This document shows positions 10,425-21,525 of a stretch of 64,000 nucleotides of DNA, one piece after another. The notes below the pieces were generated by a model, which worked only from the letters and a program-made list of their open reading frames with translations, was not told where the DNA came from and ran no database searches. The position numbers were made by a program, and so were the translations under genes. Where the stretch lies: positions 25,052,600 to 25,116,599 of the forward strand of contig NC_034009.1 of the NCBI RefSeq assembly GCF_000346465.2. The letters run 5' to 3'. The stretch's first letter is position 1. The number at the start of each line of letters is the position of its first letter. The DNA is from Prunus persica (taxonomy: Eukaryota > Streptophyta > Magnoliopsida > Rosales > Rosaceae).

Positions 10425-11165
10425 TGCATAGGCAATGAACTCTTTCAAATTTAGCCATGACTTCCTTTTCCAAGTTAAGAGCATTCGCAATGGTTATTCA
10501 ACAATTTAGTTCAATTTATTGAACTTTTTTGACAGCTATCGAACTGAACTGGAGTTTCACTTGCAGTGGTGCAGTTCAATAGCTTATAAATTAAAAATTA
10601 AATATTTTTAAATAATTGAATAAAATAAAATAAATAAATTTAATTACAATAAGAATTAAAAAATTAAAGTGGTTTCAAAGAGATCTTTAAAAAGAGACTA
10701 ATTTTATATATATATATATAACAAAATTAATAACAAAATTTTCTTTGGTTGGTGACAATATTATGTTAACACTTTTTTATGAAGAAATAGAAGTTGAGAT
10801 TAAATGAGAACACACAAGAGTACCTCTTTTTCAGGTTATTGTAAAAAGTAAAGTTGTTCATGTGTCAATAAGAGAGAGGCTGTAGAGTTATTATGGTGTG
10901 CTAGTTTATTGAAATGAATTTCATTTAATAATTCATTTTATTGACCTCTGAAATGAATTATTGATCACTGAAATGAAATATTAATCTATGAAATGAACTG
11001 AACTTTACCGCTACAAGTCAAAAGTTTAATTTATTGAAATAAAATTAAAATGACTCTCACCATTGTAGATGCTCTAATACACACTTGTATTGTTCCATCA
11101 TCCTCTTTGGTGTCCATGAAAACTACAAGGTCCTTGTAGGTCAGTCCCCCAAGCAAAATCATTAT
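10425..11165 (-). pseudogene. Second BAHD relic, split by a MITE
   Basis: 10430-10478 and 11078-11163 are the two halves of another C-terminal BAHD fragment (complement of the MAKF...LEEE coding region, then the VVFMDTKE region). The 596-bp MITE at 10479-11074 separates them. Removing one TAA copy rejoins them in the order seen in copy 3. The fragment ends near 11165, within the region corresponding to DFGWG. Confidence 0.75.
10479..11074. mobile_element. Tourist/PIF-Harbinger-like MITE, 596 bp, TSD TAA
   Basis: Terminal inverted repeats are GAGCATTCGCAATGG (left) and the complement of GAGCATCTACAATGG (right), with TAA on both sides (10476-10478 and 11075-11077). The interior is AT-rich with repeated TGAAATGAA words and has no ORF. 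A 3-bp TAA duplication is characteristic of PIF/Harbinger elements. It is inserted inside a BAHD relic. Confidence 0.75.
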
Positions 11166-12305
11166 CAATTTAGGGCTCTTTTCTTAGATCGGACTATACT
11201 GACTAATTTTTGTTGGATAGTATCAATCTGTTTCGGAGAAAACTGACTATTTATTCATAAAATTATAAGGCATTTGATGTTGTTTCAAATAAATAATCTA
11301 ATTAAATTATACTTTGTTTAATATGTTTAGTGCTCCGTTAGACTATTTTTGTTTTAATTGTTTGGGAAGATTCATATGACCTTTGTTTTTTTTTTCTTTT
11401 GTCTTTGCCAAGATCTAAAAGATAAAATTACATGAACTAACGCATTTGTTGCTGTTTGGCTGCGCCTCCCTCCTCCCAGACCTTTTATCTAATGTTTTAG
11501 TTTGCTTTTCGTTGTCCCATTATGTTTGGACTTCTCTGTAACTATATTTTTTTTGGGTATGACGTCTTTGCCTTTTCCCTTAATTGAAATCAAAGTTTCT
11601 GACCCAAAAAAAAAAAAAACAAACAAACAAAAAACCAAACTAGTGTAATGCATGGATATTGAAGAAAAACTCATAATCTAATTTTCGCAAAATATATAAA
11701 GAAAGAGAAGATGAAGACAAAAGAAGAGAAAAGAAGCAAGAAGAAGCATATTAGAGAGACTATGAGAGAGAGGGAGAGATGAATATCTAGAGAAGAGAAG
11801 AATAACCCATGGAGAATATAGCAAAGAAGAACCCTAAGGAGAAGACAATGAAAAGAGCGTACAAAGCCTGTTTTCTTTTTCATTAGCCTTATAATTAAGC
11901 GTGTATTATCTAAATAGAAAAGTTGATAGCGGTCCAAAAATCCAACTAGTTGGGTCTAGTCCTCGAATTATTGTTTATTGATACAAGTCTTTTGATTAGT
12001 TTGCCACGTAGATTACATTCCATCTTTGACATGTTGATTCAAACTTTTGTATTTATCTGATTTGTATTTAAATTTTTTGTTCGTATTATATCCTTATTGT
12101 CTAAAAGGAGTAAAATGAGAATTTATATGCCATTAATGATTAGATTTGATCATGTACAATTAAGGGAATAATTACATTTTGAATGTAAATGTCGAACCTT
12201 CATTTTTTTTTCCTTGAATTTAGCTTATTAACCAGATGCATGCTTTTCTTTCTTGTTCTTCATCTCTATCTTCTTCTTCATTCTCCATCTTCTTCTATTC
12301 TTCAT
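11166..12305. other. Intergenic, no gene recognised
   Basis: AT-rich. 11690-11870 is purine-rich on the plus strand (AAGAGAAGA words) and produces spurious ORFs on the complement. Nothing else is identifiable. Confidence 0.5.
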
Positions 12306-12491
12306 TTATATATACCCTATGGTAGAGAATGTTGATCTTGTACGGGCAATTGACAATCTGTACATTGCCACATATAATTCTAAAGCCTCCTCATGCTGAT
12401 GATTTTGAATGTGACCCAAGATCATGGCATTCCATAGTACAAGATTCCTTTTCCCTTTTGTTTTCTTCGAAAAGTTGGTAATTATTTTCAT
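12306..12491 (-). pseudogene. Pentatricopeptide repeat (PPR) protein fragment
   Basis: The 61-residue minus-strand ORF contains RNLVLWNAMILGHIQN, then EEALELYVAMYRL and a degenerate TFSTI. This is the pattern of a PLS-class PPR motif (WNAMI-G-QNG--EEALELF--M). Only about one repeat remains, flanked by stops and AT-rich DNA, with no further repeats either side. It is a relic of an organelle RNA-binding protein gene. Confidence 0.6.
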
Positions 12492-12604
12492 TTTTGTTCA
12501 TCCTATGGTAGAGGTCTAGTATATACTCTTGTAGATAAATTATCCTATGGTGTATGTATATTGTCATATTGCCTATTGCATAGGTAGATATATATATAGG
12601 TGTG

Positions 12605-12635
<31 letters not shown>

Positions 12636-14635
12636 TTCATATTTTAGACAATGAATAATAGTATTTTATGTACATTTTTTTATAGGTAACATACAATTTT
12701 ATTTGTCTATTTTTGTATCTGACTTATAGGTAGTCTTCTAATTTATGTTCCTAACTTATAGGTAGTAATCTATTTTATGTTCATGACTTATAGGTAACAC
12801 GATTTATCACTAAATTTTTTCGTTGCTAATAAGAACACTATTTACCTGTATGTTAGGTACATAATTTAATGTGGGTGCTTACCTAATTGATTAGTATAAT
12901 ATGTGGGCCTTTACTTTCATTGATTAATTTGTATTTTACCCATATATTAGATAAATATTATCAATGAAAGAATTCCAAATTTAAATTTTGAAATTTAATT
13001 ACAAGTAAATAATTCATAAAATTTAGATTTTCAATGTTTTCCTTATTTACCTCAAAGGGTAAAATCGACATAATAAAAAATAGTAATAAAATCAAAGGAC
13101 CTACATCTAAAACCAAAAACGCATGGACTAAATCCATTGACAGTTAATCGTTTTGGACCTAGATCTAAGAACCCCTTATCTAAACCGGTGTGTTTGGGTT
13201 GTATATTAGTTAGTAAGGTAAGGATAGTATTAAAAGCTCAATCCATTTAATATAGTCAAGTAATTAAATAATTCAAGTTGACACCAAACAATTGACATTA
13301 GGGGTGGGCACAGAATGGTACGGTATGTTATTGAGCTCGTACTGCTACCGATACCGGAAATTAAAACCGATATGGTACGTTATGATATTATCGTTTGTCA
13401 AAGTTGGTACCGTACCGTACCGTGCCAAATCGGTATTGGTACCATTTTGGTACCAAAATGACACAACTAAAAAATGCAAGACGGAATGAATAAGACAATA
13501 AAAATAGCTACTAAATTTCATAATTCATTCATATGATATGCCCTGAGAATTCAAAGCTTCATACTGAAGCTTGAAGACAAAACACAACTTTTTTCATCAT
13601 AATGTTGGCTACCTAGATTAAATTACAACATTTTCTTGTATGTGCAAGACATTAATTATGGGGGAAAAAACCCAACTCAATTGCAGAAATGGGGAAAACA
13701 AAAATTGAGGAAATGAAATTTACATTAATTAAGCCATGAAAATGAACTTATAGATATGATTACCACATGTGTTTGCAAACGTCTCAAAGTACCCTCAACC
13801 TTTTAAAAATGGTCTCAAGTTACCCGTTCTGTCAGTTTTTTAGACGTTTGTTACCAGCGTTGGGCCCCACTTCGTTTTAACATCTAACCTCTTCGAATAA
13901 GGGTTTCTCAGTTCTAACAAAGGGGGAAATTGGGTGAGAAGGGGAAATTGGAGAAGAGAGCTTAGGGTTTGTGCAAACTGAGATTGGCTTCGATTTTGGG
14001 AGAAGCTGGAGAAGAAATTAGGGGTTTATAAAATTCTGAGGTGGAGTTTGAAATTGGGAGATTGTGGAGTAGAAGATTTGGGTTGATGGAAAGAGGAGAG
14101 AAGCAAGGCGAAGCAAGGCATGGCCAATGGTGTCATTGTGGGAAGTTAGCACGGATGTAGACTTCTTGGACCAGTTCAAACTCAGGGTGGAGATTTCTAG
14201 TCTGCCCAAAGTCAAAGGTAAGTATATTTAAGATCAAATTTTCAGTCATTATTTTGGGCATCATAAATTGATAGAGTTCTTGTTGATGAAATTTTCAGTT
14301 AGTTTATTAGGAAAATCTAGTGCTCGTGTATTTAACTTTGGGGAGAAAGAAAGAAATCAACCCTATTGAAAAAAGAAAAATCCTTGTATGTATGTTATTA
14401 GGTAAAAAGTCACGTACAAAATGGGAGGCTTTAGGAAGATATTTGGAATTAGCCTAACCAAAGTCTGAGGAAACAAATTTTAGTTAACGTTCATTAGGTC
14501 GCGAGGCAAACTTGTAGGTAGGAAATTAGTTTTGATGATTGACTTCTTTTTTTCCTCTATTCATGGCTCTACCACATTTTGTCATCATCTAAGATACATA
14601 CACGACAAAAAAACCTGCAACTTGAAAATTAGCAA
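12492..14635. other. Intergenic with simple repeats; no gene supported
   Basis: Holds (TG)n followed by poly-T at about 12600-12639, three imperfect copies of an ACTTATAGGTA unit of about 35 bp at 12715-12800, and a block at 13310-13460 rich in GGTACC/GTACCG. 13860-14220 looks exon-like (GA-rich, followed by AAAGGTAAGTA, a good donor site), but I recognise no protein in it. Confidence 0.45.
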
Positions 14636-14645
14636 GTTATACCCA

Positions 14646-15639
14646 CAGTCTTAAATATCGAAATTATCGGTAATATTTCGCTGATAATATTATTTTTTTG
14701 AATGGGCGATATTTTAGGTCATATCCACTTAATTATCGTCAATGTATCGATATTTTTGTCGATATTATCGCGATAATGTCGGAGGCGATAATTTCATACT
14801 TGTTCGTGCTTTATTTGGGCATCGCGATATTATCTATAATATCGATAATATCGCGATTGAAACTGAAAAATAAATTAAAATTGTTAAGAAATGGCGCTTT
14901 TGCCAACAAGGGGATTCGAACCACTCTCTTTCCCATCCATCTACTGGGCCTTATCCAACACGCTGCGAATGAGTTTGGTAATAATGTTATGACGTGTAAT
15001 ATTTATATGGTCTTAAAAATTTCTGCAAGCTAATATTATCTAGGATAAATTTCTATTTAAAAAAAAATCTCTAATGATAAATTTAGGCATATGTTTAATT
15101 TTATTTATTATTTTACCATGGATTTTTTTTTGGTTATATTTATGGAGTTGTATTATTATTCACTATTGAGTTTTAATATTGTTCATTATATGTGATACTA
15201 AGTTTTAACTTTAATAGGAATTTTTTTTATGTGGTACTAAGTTACTTATATATATATGCATTTTTTTTTGTCAAGCTCATATATCTTATCATATGCAATA
15301 TATTGTAGTAAATTATTATAACTAAAAAATTATGGGGCGTTTAATTTTCTTTCACTAATTACTACATATTTTCTAAAGACACAGTGTTCGTTAGGTCGCT
15401 GCATAATCAACTTAAATCACTCTAACCCACCATGCTATGCATTTTATTCCAATTTTTTGTGATAAAATAATAGACAATTGACTAAATAAACATCCTCTAA
15501 AGTTTCAATAAAAATTTTCAAGTTTTTCTCACAATTTCTGTGATTTTTATTTAATTTTTATTAATATCGATATTTCCATCGATATATCCGTGTTTTTGGA
15601 CCACAGATATTTCCGAAACTCTCGATATTTTAGACCTTG
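14646..15639. mobile_element. Non-autonomous MULE-type element, ~1 kb, perfect 10-bp TSD
   Basis: GTTATACCCA occurs immediately outside both ends (14636-14645 and 15640-15649). The ends are imperfect inverted repeats: CAGTCTTAAATATCGA on the left and, complemented, CAAGGTCTAAAATATCGA on the right. The interior is rich in ATATCGAT-type palindromes and has no transposase ORF. A 9-11 bp duplication with such termini is typical of Mutator-like elements. A stretch near 14910 (GGATTCGAACC) resembles the complement of a tRNA T-arm, but no tRNA fold is evident. Confidence 0.75.
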
Positions 15640-15649
15640 GTTATACCCA

Positions 15650-16302
15650 ATCTTTTGCTATATAAACCCAAAAGCATAAATAAATAATTGCATACTATTA
15701 TCAATGATTGATATCAGATGAAATTAATCGTACATATTTTTGGATCCAACGGAATGTGCAGTACTTCTACTATTTAATCGACACTGGAAAAAAAAAAAAA
15801 CCCACACACATATGCATATAACATTTTACATTTATTTAAAAAAAAATTTAGATTCAGTCCTAATTACCAGACCAATCAACGATGCATGATCACCGTTATC
15901 GTCTCCACATTTTTCTTCCTCTTGAGTACCTTCTCAGCCTATCCGGTCATCAAAGCCATATCAAACCTTATCTTGTAATGAGAGTTTTTAAAATTTTAAT
16001 TTTATTATGGAAAGAAGACCTCAATTTTATTATGAAGAGAAGACCTCAATTGTGGTTAATGAATCTTCACTGTAAACGATTCTGATATAATATCATAACG
16101 ATGTAGATTTGTGAATCACAACTAAAGTGAACATGGAAATGCAAACCGATTTTTGCACCCAAATATTGTTGTAGACTTTGTATATACTAATATTCAAAGT
16201 GCAGGCCTTAATTGAGAAAAGCTTGACGATTATTGAAACATGAAACTGCAAATAACTCAGACATTTTATTTGTAACACAAACATATAGTTACACAGAGAA
16301 AT
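15650..16302. other. 3' flank of BAHD copy 4
   Basis: No gene. 16100-16300 is paralogous to 42540-42756 downstream of copy 5 (shared GTGAATCACAACTAAAGTGA and TTTGTATATACTAATATTC), so the duplicated unit includes this flank. Confidence 0.65.
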
Positions 16303-17625
16303 TTATTTCCTTAGCATAGGAGCACCCGGAGCAACATAGGAGAGCAACTCGCTATCACATTCAAACTTAGCCATGACTTCCTCCTCCAAACTAACATATG
16401 CCTCTATTCCACCACCCTCTTTTGTGTCCATGAAAAGCACAACGTTCTTGTAGGTGAGTGCCGGTGAGCCGACCCATGTAGGCCTCCCCCAACCAAAATC
16501 ATTGTCATAAAGAGGAAATCTACAATAGCTACTAAAGTAAAGTGATGTAGCCATCTCTCCTCTCTTAAAACTATCAGCTCGTTTTTTCATCACACCTAAG
16601 TGCTCATCACCTTGCTTTTGTAATTTCTTTATGTACTCATTGTCTATATTGTCTATTGCTTCTCGTACCACTGGGATCACCACGCCATGACCACATTCTT
16701 CATCGCTACCACCACTACTTGGAATTTGCAGTGGAGCTGTAATGGCCAAACGAAAAAGATTCCCAAAAAAACTTTGAGGCAATGGTGGATCAAACCTCGG
16801 ACGCAAGTTCACAGCATGTACCACCCTGTACAACTTATTCAAGGTACTATCCTTTGTAGCCGCAACAAACCGACTCCATAAGAAAGTGGATAAGGTTTCC
16901 ACACGTGTTGGGCGTTTCTTGATATTGTGCATACTTTGTTCATATCTTTCTCGGAGGTTCTCTATTTGAGAGGCATCAAACACAAACCGCTTTGTTACTC
17001 TATCCTTTGTGATGCCAACGCTACCATCAAATCCAATATTAAACTCCTTTGGTGGGAAGAGTGTGGATGAGACAAACTCCGGAGGGTTTATGTTGGCTTG
17101 GTCTCCGCGAGCAATGGCTGCCCAAATTTTGCTAAACATGAAATACGACGACCCATCAGCAATCTTGTGAGAAACGCATTGACCAATTGCAAAGCCTCCA
17201 CATTGAAATATGTTGAGTTGGACCCCTAGGGGCAATGAATTGGTAATATCATCAAGTTCAAAGGGCATGAACTTGTTAAGCTCACCAGGTATAGGGTTGC
17301 TGAGAACATCAGAAAGTGTGCAATCCAGTACTCGAGCTTCGACGAAAGGGATGCCCTCGTCATTGCAATGTATGAACTGGTTGTTCTTGATGCGCCCGGC
17401 TAGAGGGTAGAAAAGGTTTAAGACCTCGCATAATGAGTTCTTTAGGTTGTGGGATATTTCAGTGCTGTTGGGTTGTGTCTTGGCATTGTGTTCATAAAAG
17501 AGGAGCAAAGGGTTGTAGACTTGGGGAGCTATTTGATCAAGAAAGGAGAATTGGTAGTGGAGAAGATGGTCAGGGGTTGGAGAAGATGGTTTGATAATCT
17601 CTTTGGAGATTACTTCAACCTTCAT
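16303..17625 (-). CDS. BAHD acyltransferase (vinorine synthase-like), copy 4
   Basis: Intact single-exon ORF of 440 residues. It begins MKVEVISKE, two residues shorter at the N terminus than copies 2 and 5 (one VE unit lost). HKIAD is H153-D157 and DFGWG is at about 376-380. The coding region is closest to copy 5 (42757-44073) nearly throughout. The C-terminal tail differs (ends GAPMLRK) because copy 5 has a small frameshifting indel. The proximal promoter matches copy 2, not copy 5. Acyl-CoA-dependent ester formation in the cytosol is expected; the substrate is unknown. Confidence 0.93.
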   Translation of the reverse strand: MKVEVISKEIIKPSSPTPDHLLHYQFSFLDQIAPQVYNPLLLFYEHNAKTQPNSTEISHNLKNSLCEVLNLFYPLAGRIKNNQFIHCNDEGIPFVEARVLDCTLSDVLSNPIPGELNKFMPFELDDITNSLPLGVQLNIFQCGGFAIGQCVSHKIADGSSYFMFSKIWAAIARGDQANINPPEFVSSTLFPPKEFNIGFDGSVGITKDRVTKRFVFDASQIENLRERYEQSMHNIKKRPTRVETLSTFLWSRFVAATKDSTLNKLYRVVHAVNLRPRFDPPLPQSFFGNLFRLAITAPLQIPSSGGSDEECGHGVVIPVVREAIDNIDNEYIKKLQKQGDEHLGVMKKRADSFKRGEMATSLYFSSYCRFPLYDNDFGWGRPTWVGSPALTYKNVVLFMDTKEGGGIEAYVSLEEEVMAKFECDSELLSYVAPGAPMLRK

Positions 17626-17719
17626 GATCGTCTGCTTAAGTTCAAGTACCTTGGTAACAAAACAATGAGGGTATGTTTAGCTGTGATTGTATGTGGTTTG
17701 TGTTGCTCTTCAAGGAGAC

Positions 17720-17729
17720 TTATATAGAG
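17720..17729 (-). promoter_or_regulatory. TATA box of BAHD copy 4
   Basis: CTCTATATAA on the minus strand, about 95-105 bp upstream of the ATG. The surrounding leader and promoter (17626-17740) closely match those of copy 2 (7079-7200). Confidence 0.7.
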
Positions 17730-17932
17730 CTAAAGTAACTCCTTGCTAAAGGGAATCTTAGTACCTCCCAATAATTTAATGTTGCTTTATTTTATGCATT
17801 GTTTAAAAAAAAAAAAAATCATTAATACTAACTATTTTTTTATATTATTTTTTTTTTATAGATATTGACCAATCATATTGAATTAAAAAATAATTATAGT
17901 ATTGATGACTCTCTAAACTAGGGAGTATGATT

Positions 17933-18636
17933 AAACCCTAGGCCCCTATCTCCCAAAAAACCCTCCTAGAGCTGTTTCACTTTGAGGGGAGAGGAAGCCA
18001 CTGTTCTTCCTCCCCTCTCTCCTCTTCTCTTCCTCCCTCTCTTCTCCCCTTATTTTCAAAGACAAAAGGTTTTCCCTATTTATCTTCGTTTTGTTATATG
18101 ATTTTCCTCCAACCATCACAAGCGGCTGCGTTTCGGCGTCAGATCTCCACCATTATCTTTTTTGCAGTTTTTTTATGTTCGGAATAAGTCACAGAAACTC
18201 TTTGGGTTCTCTGTGTAGTTTTCACCTCTTCTTTTATGAGAGATTTTCACCTCTCCTTTTGTGAGAGCTTTTCACCTCTCTTTTGTGAGAGCTTTTCTTC
18301 TCTCCTTTGTGAGAGCTTTTTTCATCTGTCCTTTGTGAGAGCTTTCATCTCACCTTTATGAGAGCTTTTCATCTCTCCTTTGTGAGAGTTTTATTTGTAT
18401 TGTTATGGCTTGGTTTTTTCAAGCGTTATCTCTTTTTGATTTCTCTGAGTTGGCAATCTTAATTGAGATGTCTATGCCAGAGTTTCTTCGATCATGCGTG
18501 ATCGTTAGTGGAGGCACACTAGATTGTCTTAATTTTGACGTTAAACCGCTTTGTTATTATAATGGTCTTTTTGGTTGAATTATGAATGCAATCCTAGAAT
18601 TTCAAAAAATAAAAATACAAAAAATAAAAAAACTAT
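17933..18636 (+). mobile_element. Retroposon (LINE/SINE-like insertion) with A-rich tail and 11-bp TSD
   Basis: GGAGTATGATT flanks the insert exactly (17922-17932 and 18637-18647). The insert starts AAACCCTAGGCCCC and ends in an A-rich tract of about 30 bp, the structure left by target-primed reverse transcription. The body is CT-rich and contains the tandem repeat at 18220-18395. There is no reverse-transcriptase ORF, so it is either a 5'-truncated LINE or a non-autonomous retroposon. Confidence 0.6.
18220..18395 (+). repeat. Minisatellite, ~26-28 bp unit, six to seven copies
   Basis: Units of the type TTTTCACCTCTCCTTTGTGA followed by GAGAGC, with small variations. Each unit carries a short CTCTC...GAGAG inverted pair. 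It lies inside the retroposon. Confidence 0.75.
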
Positions 18637-18647
18637 GGAGTATGATT

Positions 18648-19949
18648 GGAGTTCAAATTTTATAAAGAGCTCCTAAAATAACTTTTTTGTGGTTTTAGCC
18701 AAATTTTAACTAATGAATAATAAGTATGATTGTAGATGCTCTTAGTTGTTGTTTCTTTTTGGGATACCTACATTTAATGAATTAGCCATACCTACATTCA
18801 AGCTTGAATTAATGTGTAGCTAGTCCATTTATGTGTAATATTGGACTTATCTCATTGACGTTATATTCATGACTTTTGAATAGGACTTATCTCATTTATG
18901 TGTAACTACCCCTCTAGCCCGAAAAATTTGAATCCTTGACGTTCTCTGTATATTCATGGGCCATAATTGACATTAACACGGTTGAAAATTTTCCATCTCT
19001 TTTAAAGCAGTTGAAAATTGATTAGATATTTCTAGCTAGCCATAGCTGATTGATCCAAGGCAGCCTTCAATTTAGTTGTTAATGGTTTTATCACCAACTA
19101 CTAATTCAGGTCTGATATGGATAGCAACGGCAAGTTAACTTCAAAGTCCAAATCCAAACAATTAATAGCAATACTTACTTGCAAATAGCACAGAAATATA
19201 TAGTCAATATACCAAAAAATATTAAACTTAGCAGTCATGTCTAATCTGTATTGACCCAAACAGACCTAATCTGTCATGTCAAACTTAGCAATCCCATTGC
19301 TTAAAAGAAATGTGAGCACGTGATGACCTTCGCAATAATCCAATTCTGAGACTGAGATCGACATGAAAATGATAACTTTTTATCGACAAAAAGACAAAAA
19401 GTTATTATCTTTCCCATATTATGAAAACTAATCTGTATTACTGAATTCACATGATTATGAAGCAAACACACTGCTAATACCTGAAGATGAGCTAAATATG
19501 AATTGATTTAAAGTTTAATTACCTATGTATATGGGCTGAAATACAATTTACGTTTCAATGTGGAGTTAAATATCTGAATATGAGGTAAATACGAATTAAA
19601 CACATGTAATGTCTACAACATAGGTTGAGAAGCAAATTGACATGCAATACATAGGATACCTAGAAATTTTCTGAAACTTTTCCCTACCTATATACCCAAG
19701 ACCAATCTTCTAAGAGGAAAAAAAAAACAAACAAACCCAGCAAATCCACCCAATCTGGTTTTATCTTCCCAAGAGTCACACAATAGGAAAAGGGGTTTTT
19801 TTTTTTTTTTTTTAAATAATCACAAATGGTTCTTGAGGTTCACGAAATTATCACCTTTAGTCATTTATGTTTTTTTTTTTGTGACATAGTTGGTTCTTAA
19901 TATTACTACGCATACATCAAATTGGTCCTTCCGTAAAAAAAATCATATG
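18648..19949. other. Distal 5' flank of BAHD copy 4, paralogous to the copy 5 flank
   Basis: No gene. Pieces of 18800-19220 match 46110-46236 and 48925-49010 (shared AATGGTTTTATCACCAACTA and CAAATCCAAACAATTAATAG). It is therefore the empty site for the 2.1-kb insertion at 46237-48318. Confidence 0.65.
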
Positions 19950-20965
19950 TGGAGCCCACACATCCAATAATATAGAGCCACGTGACTTTAAATAATAATA
20001 TAAAGATGAGCTAAGATGAATTACACACATGACAACTAATGATAACTAGACATGCATATTTGACTAATCATACATGACAACACTATAATGCATGCACGTG
20101 GTTCGACAGTCTCTTTGGAGCCATGTTCCTTCTTAATTAATGAATGGGTTATGTTAAACTTACTATATTTTTATACCACATTGTGTACTACTTCTCTAAT
20201 AGAGGTGGAGCCCACACATCCAATAATATAGAGCCACGTGACTTTAAATAATAATATAAAGATGAGCTAAGATGAATTACACACATGACAACTAATGATG
20301 ACTAGACATGCATATTTGACTAATCATACATGACAATACTATAATGCATGCATGTGGTTCGACAGTCTCTTTGGAGCCATGTCCCTTCTTAATTAATGAA
20401 TGGTAATACTAGGCTTACCATATTTTTATACCACATTGTGTACCACTTCTCTAATAGAATTGGAGCCCACACATCCAATAATATAGAACCACGTGATAAT
20501 AATATAAAGATGAGCTAAGATGAATTACACACATGACAACTAATGATGACTAGACATGCATATTTGACTAATCATACATGACAACACTATAATGCATGCA
20601 CGTGGTTTGACAGTCTCTTTGGAGCCATGTCCCTTCTTAATTAATGAATGGGTAATGTTAGGCTTACCATATTTTTATACCACATTGTGTACCACTTCTC
20701 TAATGGAGGTGGAGCCCACACATCCAATAATATAGAACCACGTAATTTTAAATAATAATATAAAGATGAGCTAAGATGAATTACACACATGACAACTAAT
20801 GATGACTAGACATGCATATTTGACTAATCATACATGACAACACTATAATACATGCACGTGGTTTAACAATCTCTTTGGAGCCATGTCCCTTCTTAATTAA
20901 TGAATGGGTAATGCTAGGCTTTTCATATTTTTACACCACATTGTGTACCACTTCTATGATAGAGG
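19950..20965 (+). repeat. Tandem array of four ~250-bp units
   Basis: Units start with GGAGCCCACACATCCAATAA near 19952, 20206, 20461 and 20711, and a fifth start near 20968 runs into other sequence. Each unit contains GCCACGTGAC, GATGAGCTAAGATGAATTAC and ATGCATGCACGTGG. Each ends with a left half-arm of the MITE at 20910-21049 (GTTAGGCTTACCATATTTTT, then CACATTGTGTACCACTTCT). Confidence 0.9.
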
Positions 20966-21050
20966 TGGAGCCCACCAATACAATGGGGCTCATCTGTATT
21001 AGAGAGGTGGTACACAATATGGTATGAAAAATGTGATAAGCCTAACATTT
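20909..21050. mobile_element. Hairpin MITE (~140 bp) at the end of the tandem array
   Basis: 20910-20953 and 21004-21049 are near-complements: AATGCTAGGCTT and CACATTGTGTACCAC pair with GTGGTACACAATATGG and AAGCCTAACATT. The centre is also partly palindromic (TGGAGCCCA against TGGGGCTCA), so nearly the whole element can fold back. There is no ORF. The target duplication is not clear. Confidence 0.7.
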
Positions 21051-21139
21051 TCCTTAATAAATTAGCCATGTCCAACATGTTTTTTCTTGGGCGATGTAAT
21101 CACTGTGTTGAAGTGTCTCATTTTAAGCAAACAATAGAA

Positions 21140-21318
21140 CAGTCTTGATCAGACCACATAAGTCCAAGATATTGTGGTCACCCACCGTTGGATATTAATC
21201 TCATGATTCAAAAAAGTTTCTTAAAATGAGTGTAAGAGTGAGTGAACCATTGAATTTACATCTAACGGTGAGTGACCACAAATCTCTTGGACCCATGTAG
21301 TCCAAGAGATCAGGACTG
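21140..21318. mobile_element. MULE-type MITE E1, 179 bp, 10-bp TSD
   Basis: The ends are CAGTCTTGATC and its imperfect complement GATCAGGACTG. Direct repeats AACAATAGAA (21130-21139) and AACAATATAA (21319-21328) flank it, matching at nine of ten bases. There is no coding capacity. It is the same family as E2 at 21343-21525. Confidence 0.7.
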
Positions 21319-21342
21319 AACAATATAATACATATATGATTA

Positions 21343-21525
21343 TAGTCCCGATCTCTTGGACCATAGGAGTCCAAGAGATTTGTGGTCACTCATCGTTGGA
21401 TGTAAATTCAACAGTTCACTCAATTTTGCACTCATTTTAAGAAACTTTTTTGAACCATTGGATTAATATCCAACGATGGATAACCATAATCTCTTAGATT
21501 CCTGTTATCCAAAAGATCAGGACTG
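21343..21525. mobile_element. MULE-type MITE E2, 183 bp, perfect 10-bp TSD
   Basis: TATATGATTA occurs at 21333-21342 and 21526-21535. The ends are TAGTCCCGATC and GATCAGGACTG. The arm sequence GTCCAAGAGATTTGTGGTCACTC is shared with E1 in inverted orientation, so the pair can also fold into one long hairpin. Confidence 0.8.

Noticed and set aside
13290..13489. GGTACC-rich ORF of 65 residues
   Set aside because: Produced by degenerate GGTACCGTACC repeats; possibly the edge of an unknown transposon, but no matching terminus was found.
14900..14960. tRNA-like T-arm (GGATTCGAACC, complement)
   Set aside because: No matching acceptor, D or anticodon arms could be found nearby. It lies inside a MULE-type element.
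18220..18395. CRISPR-like regularly spaced repeats
   Set aside because: Units are contiguous without unique spacers, in a plant retroposon: a minisatellite.
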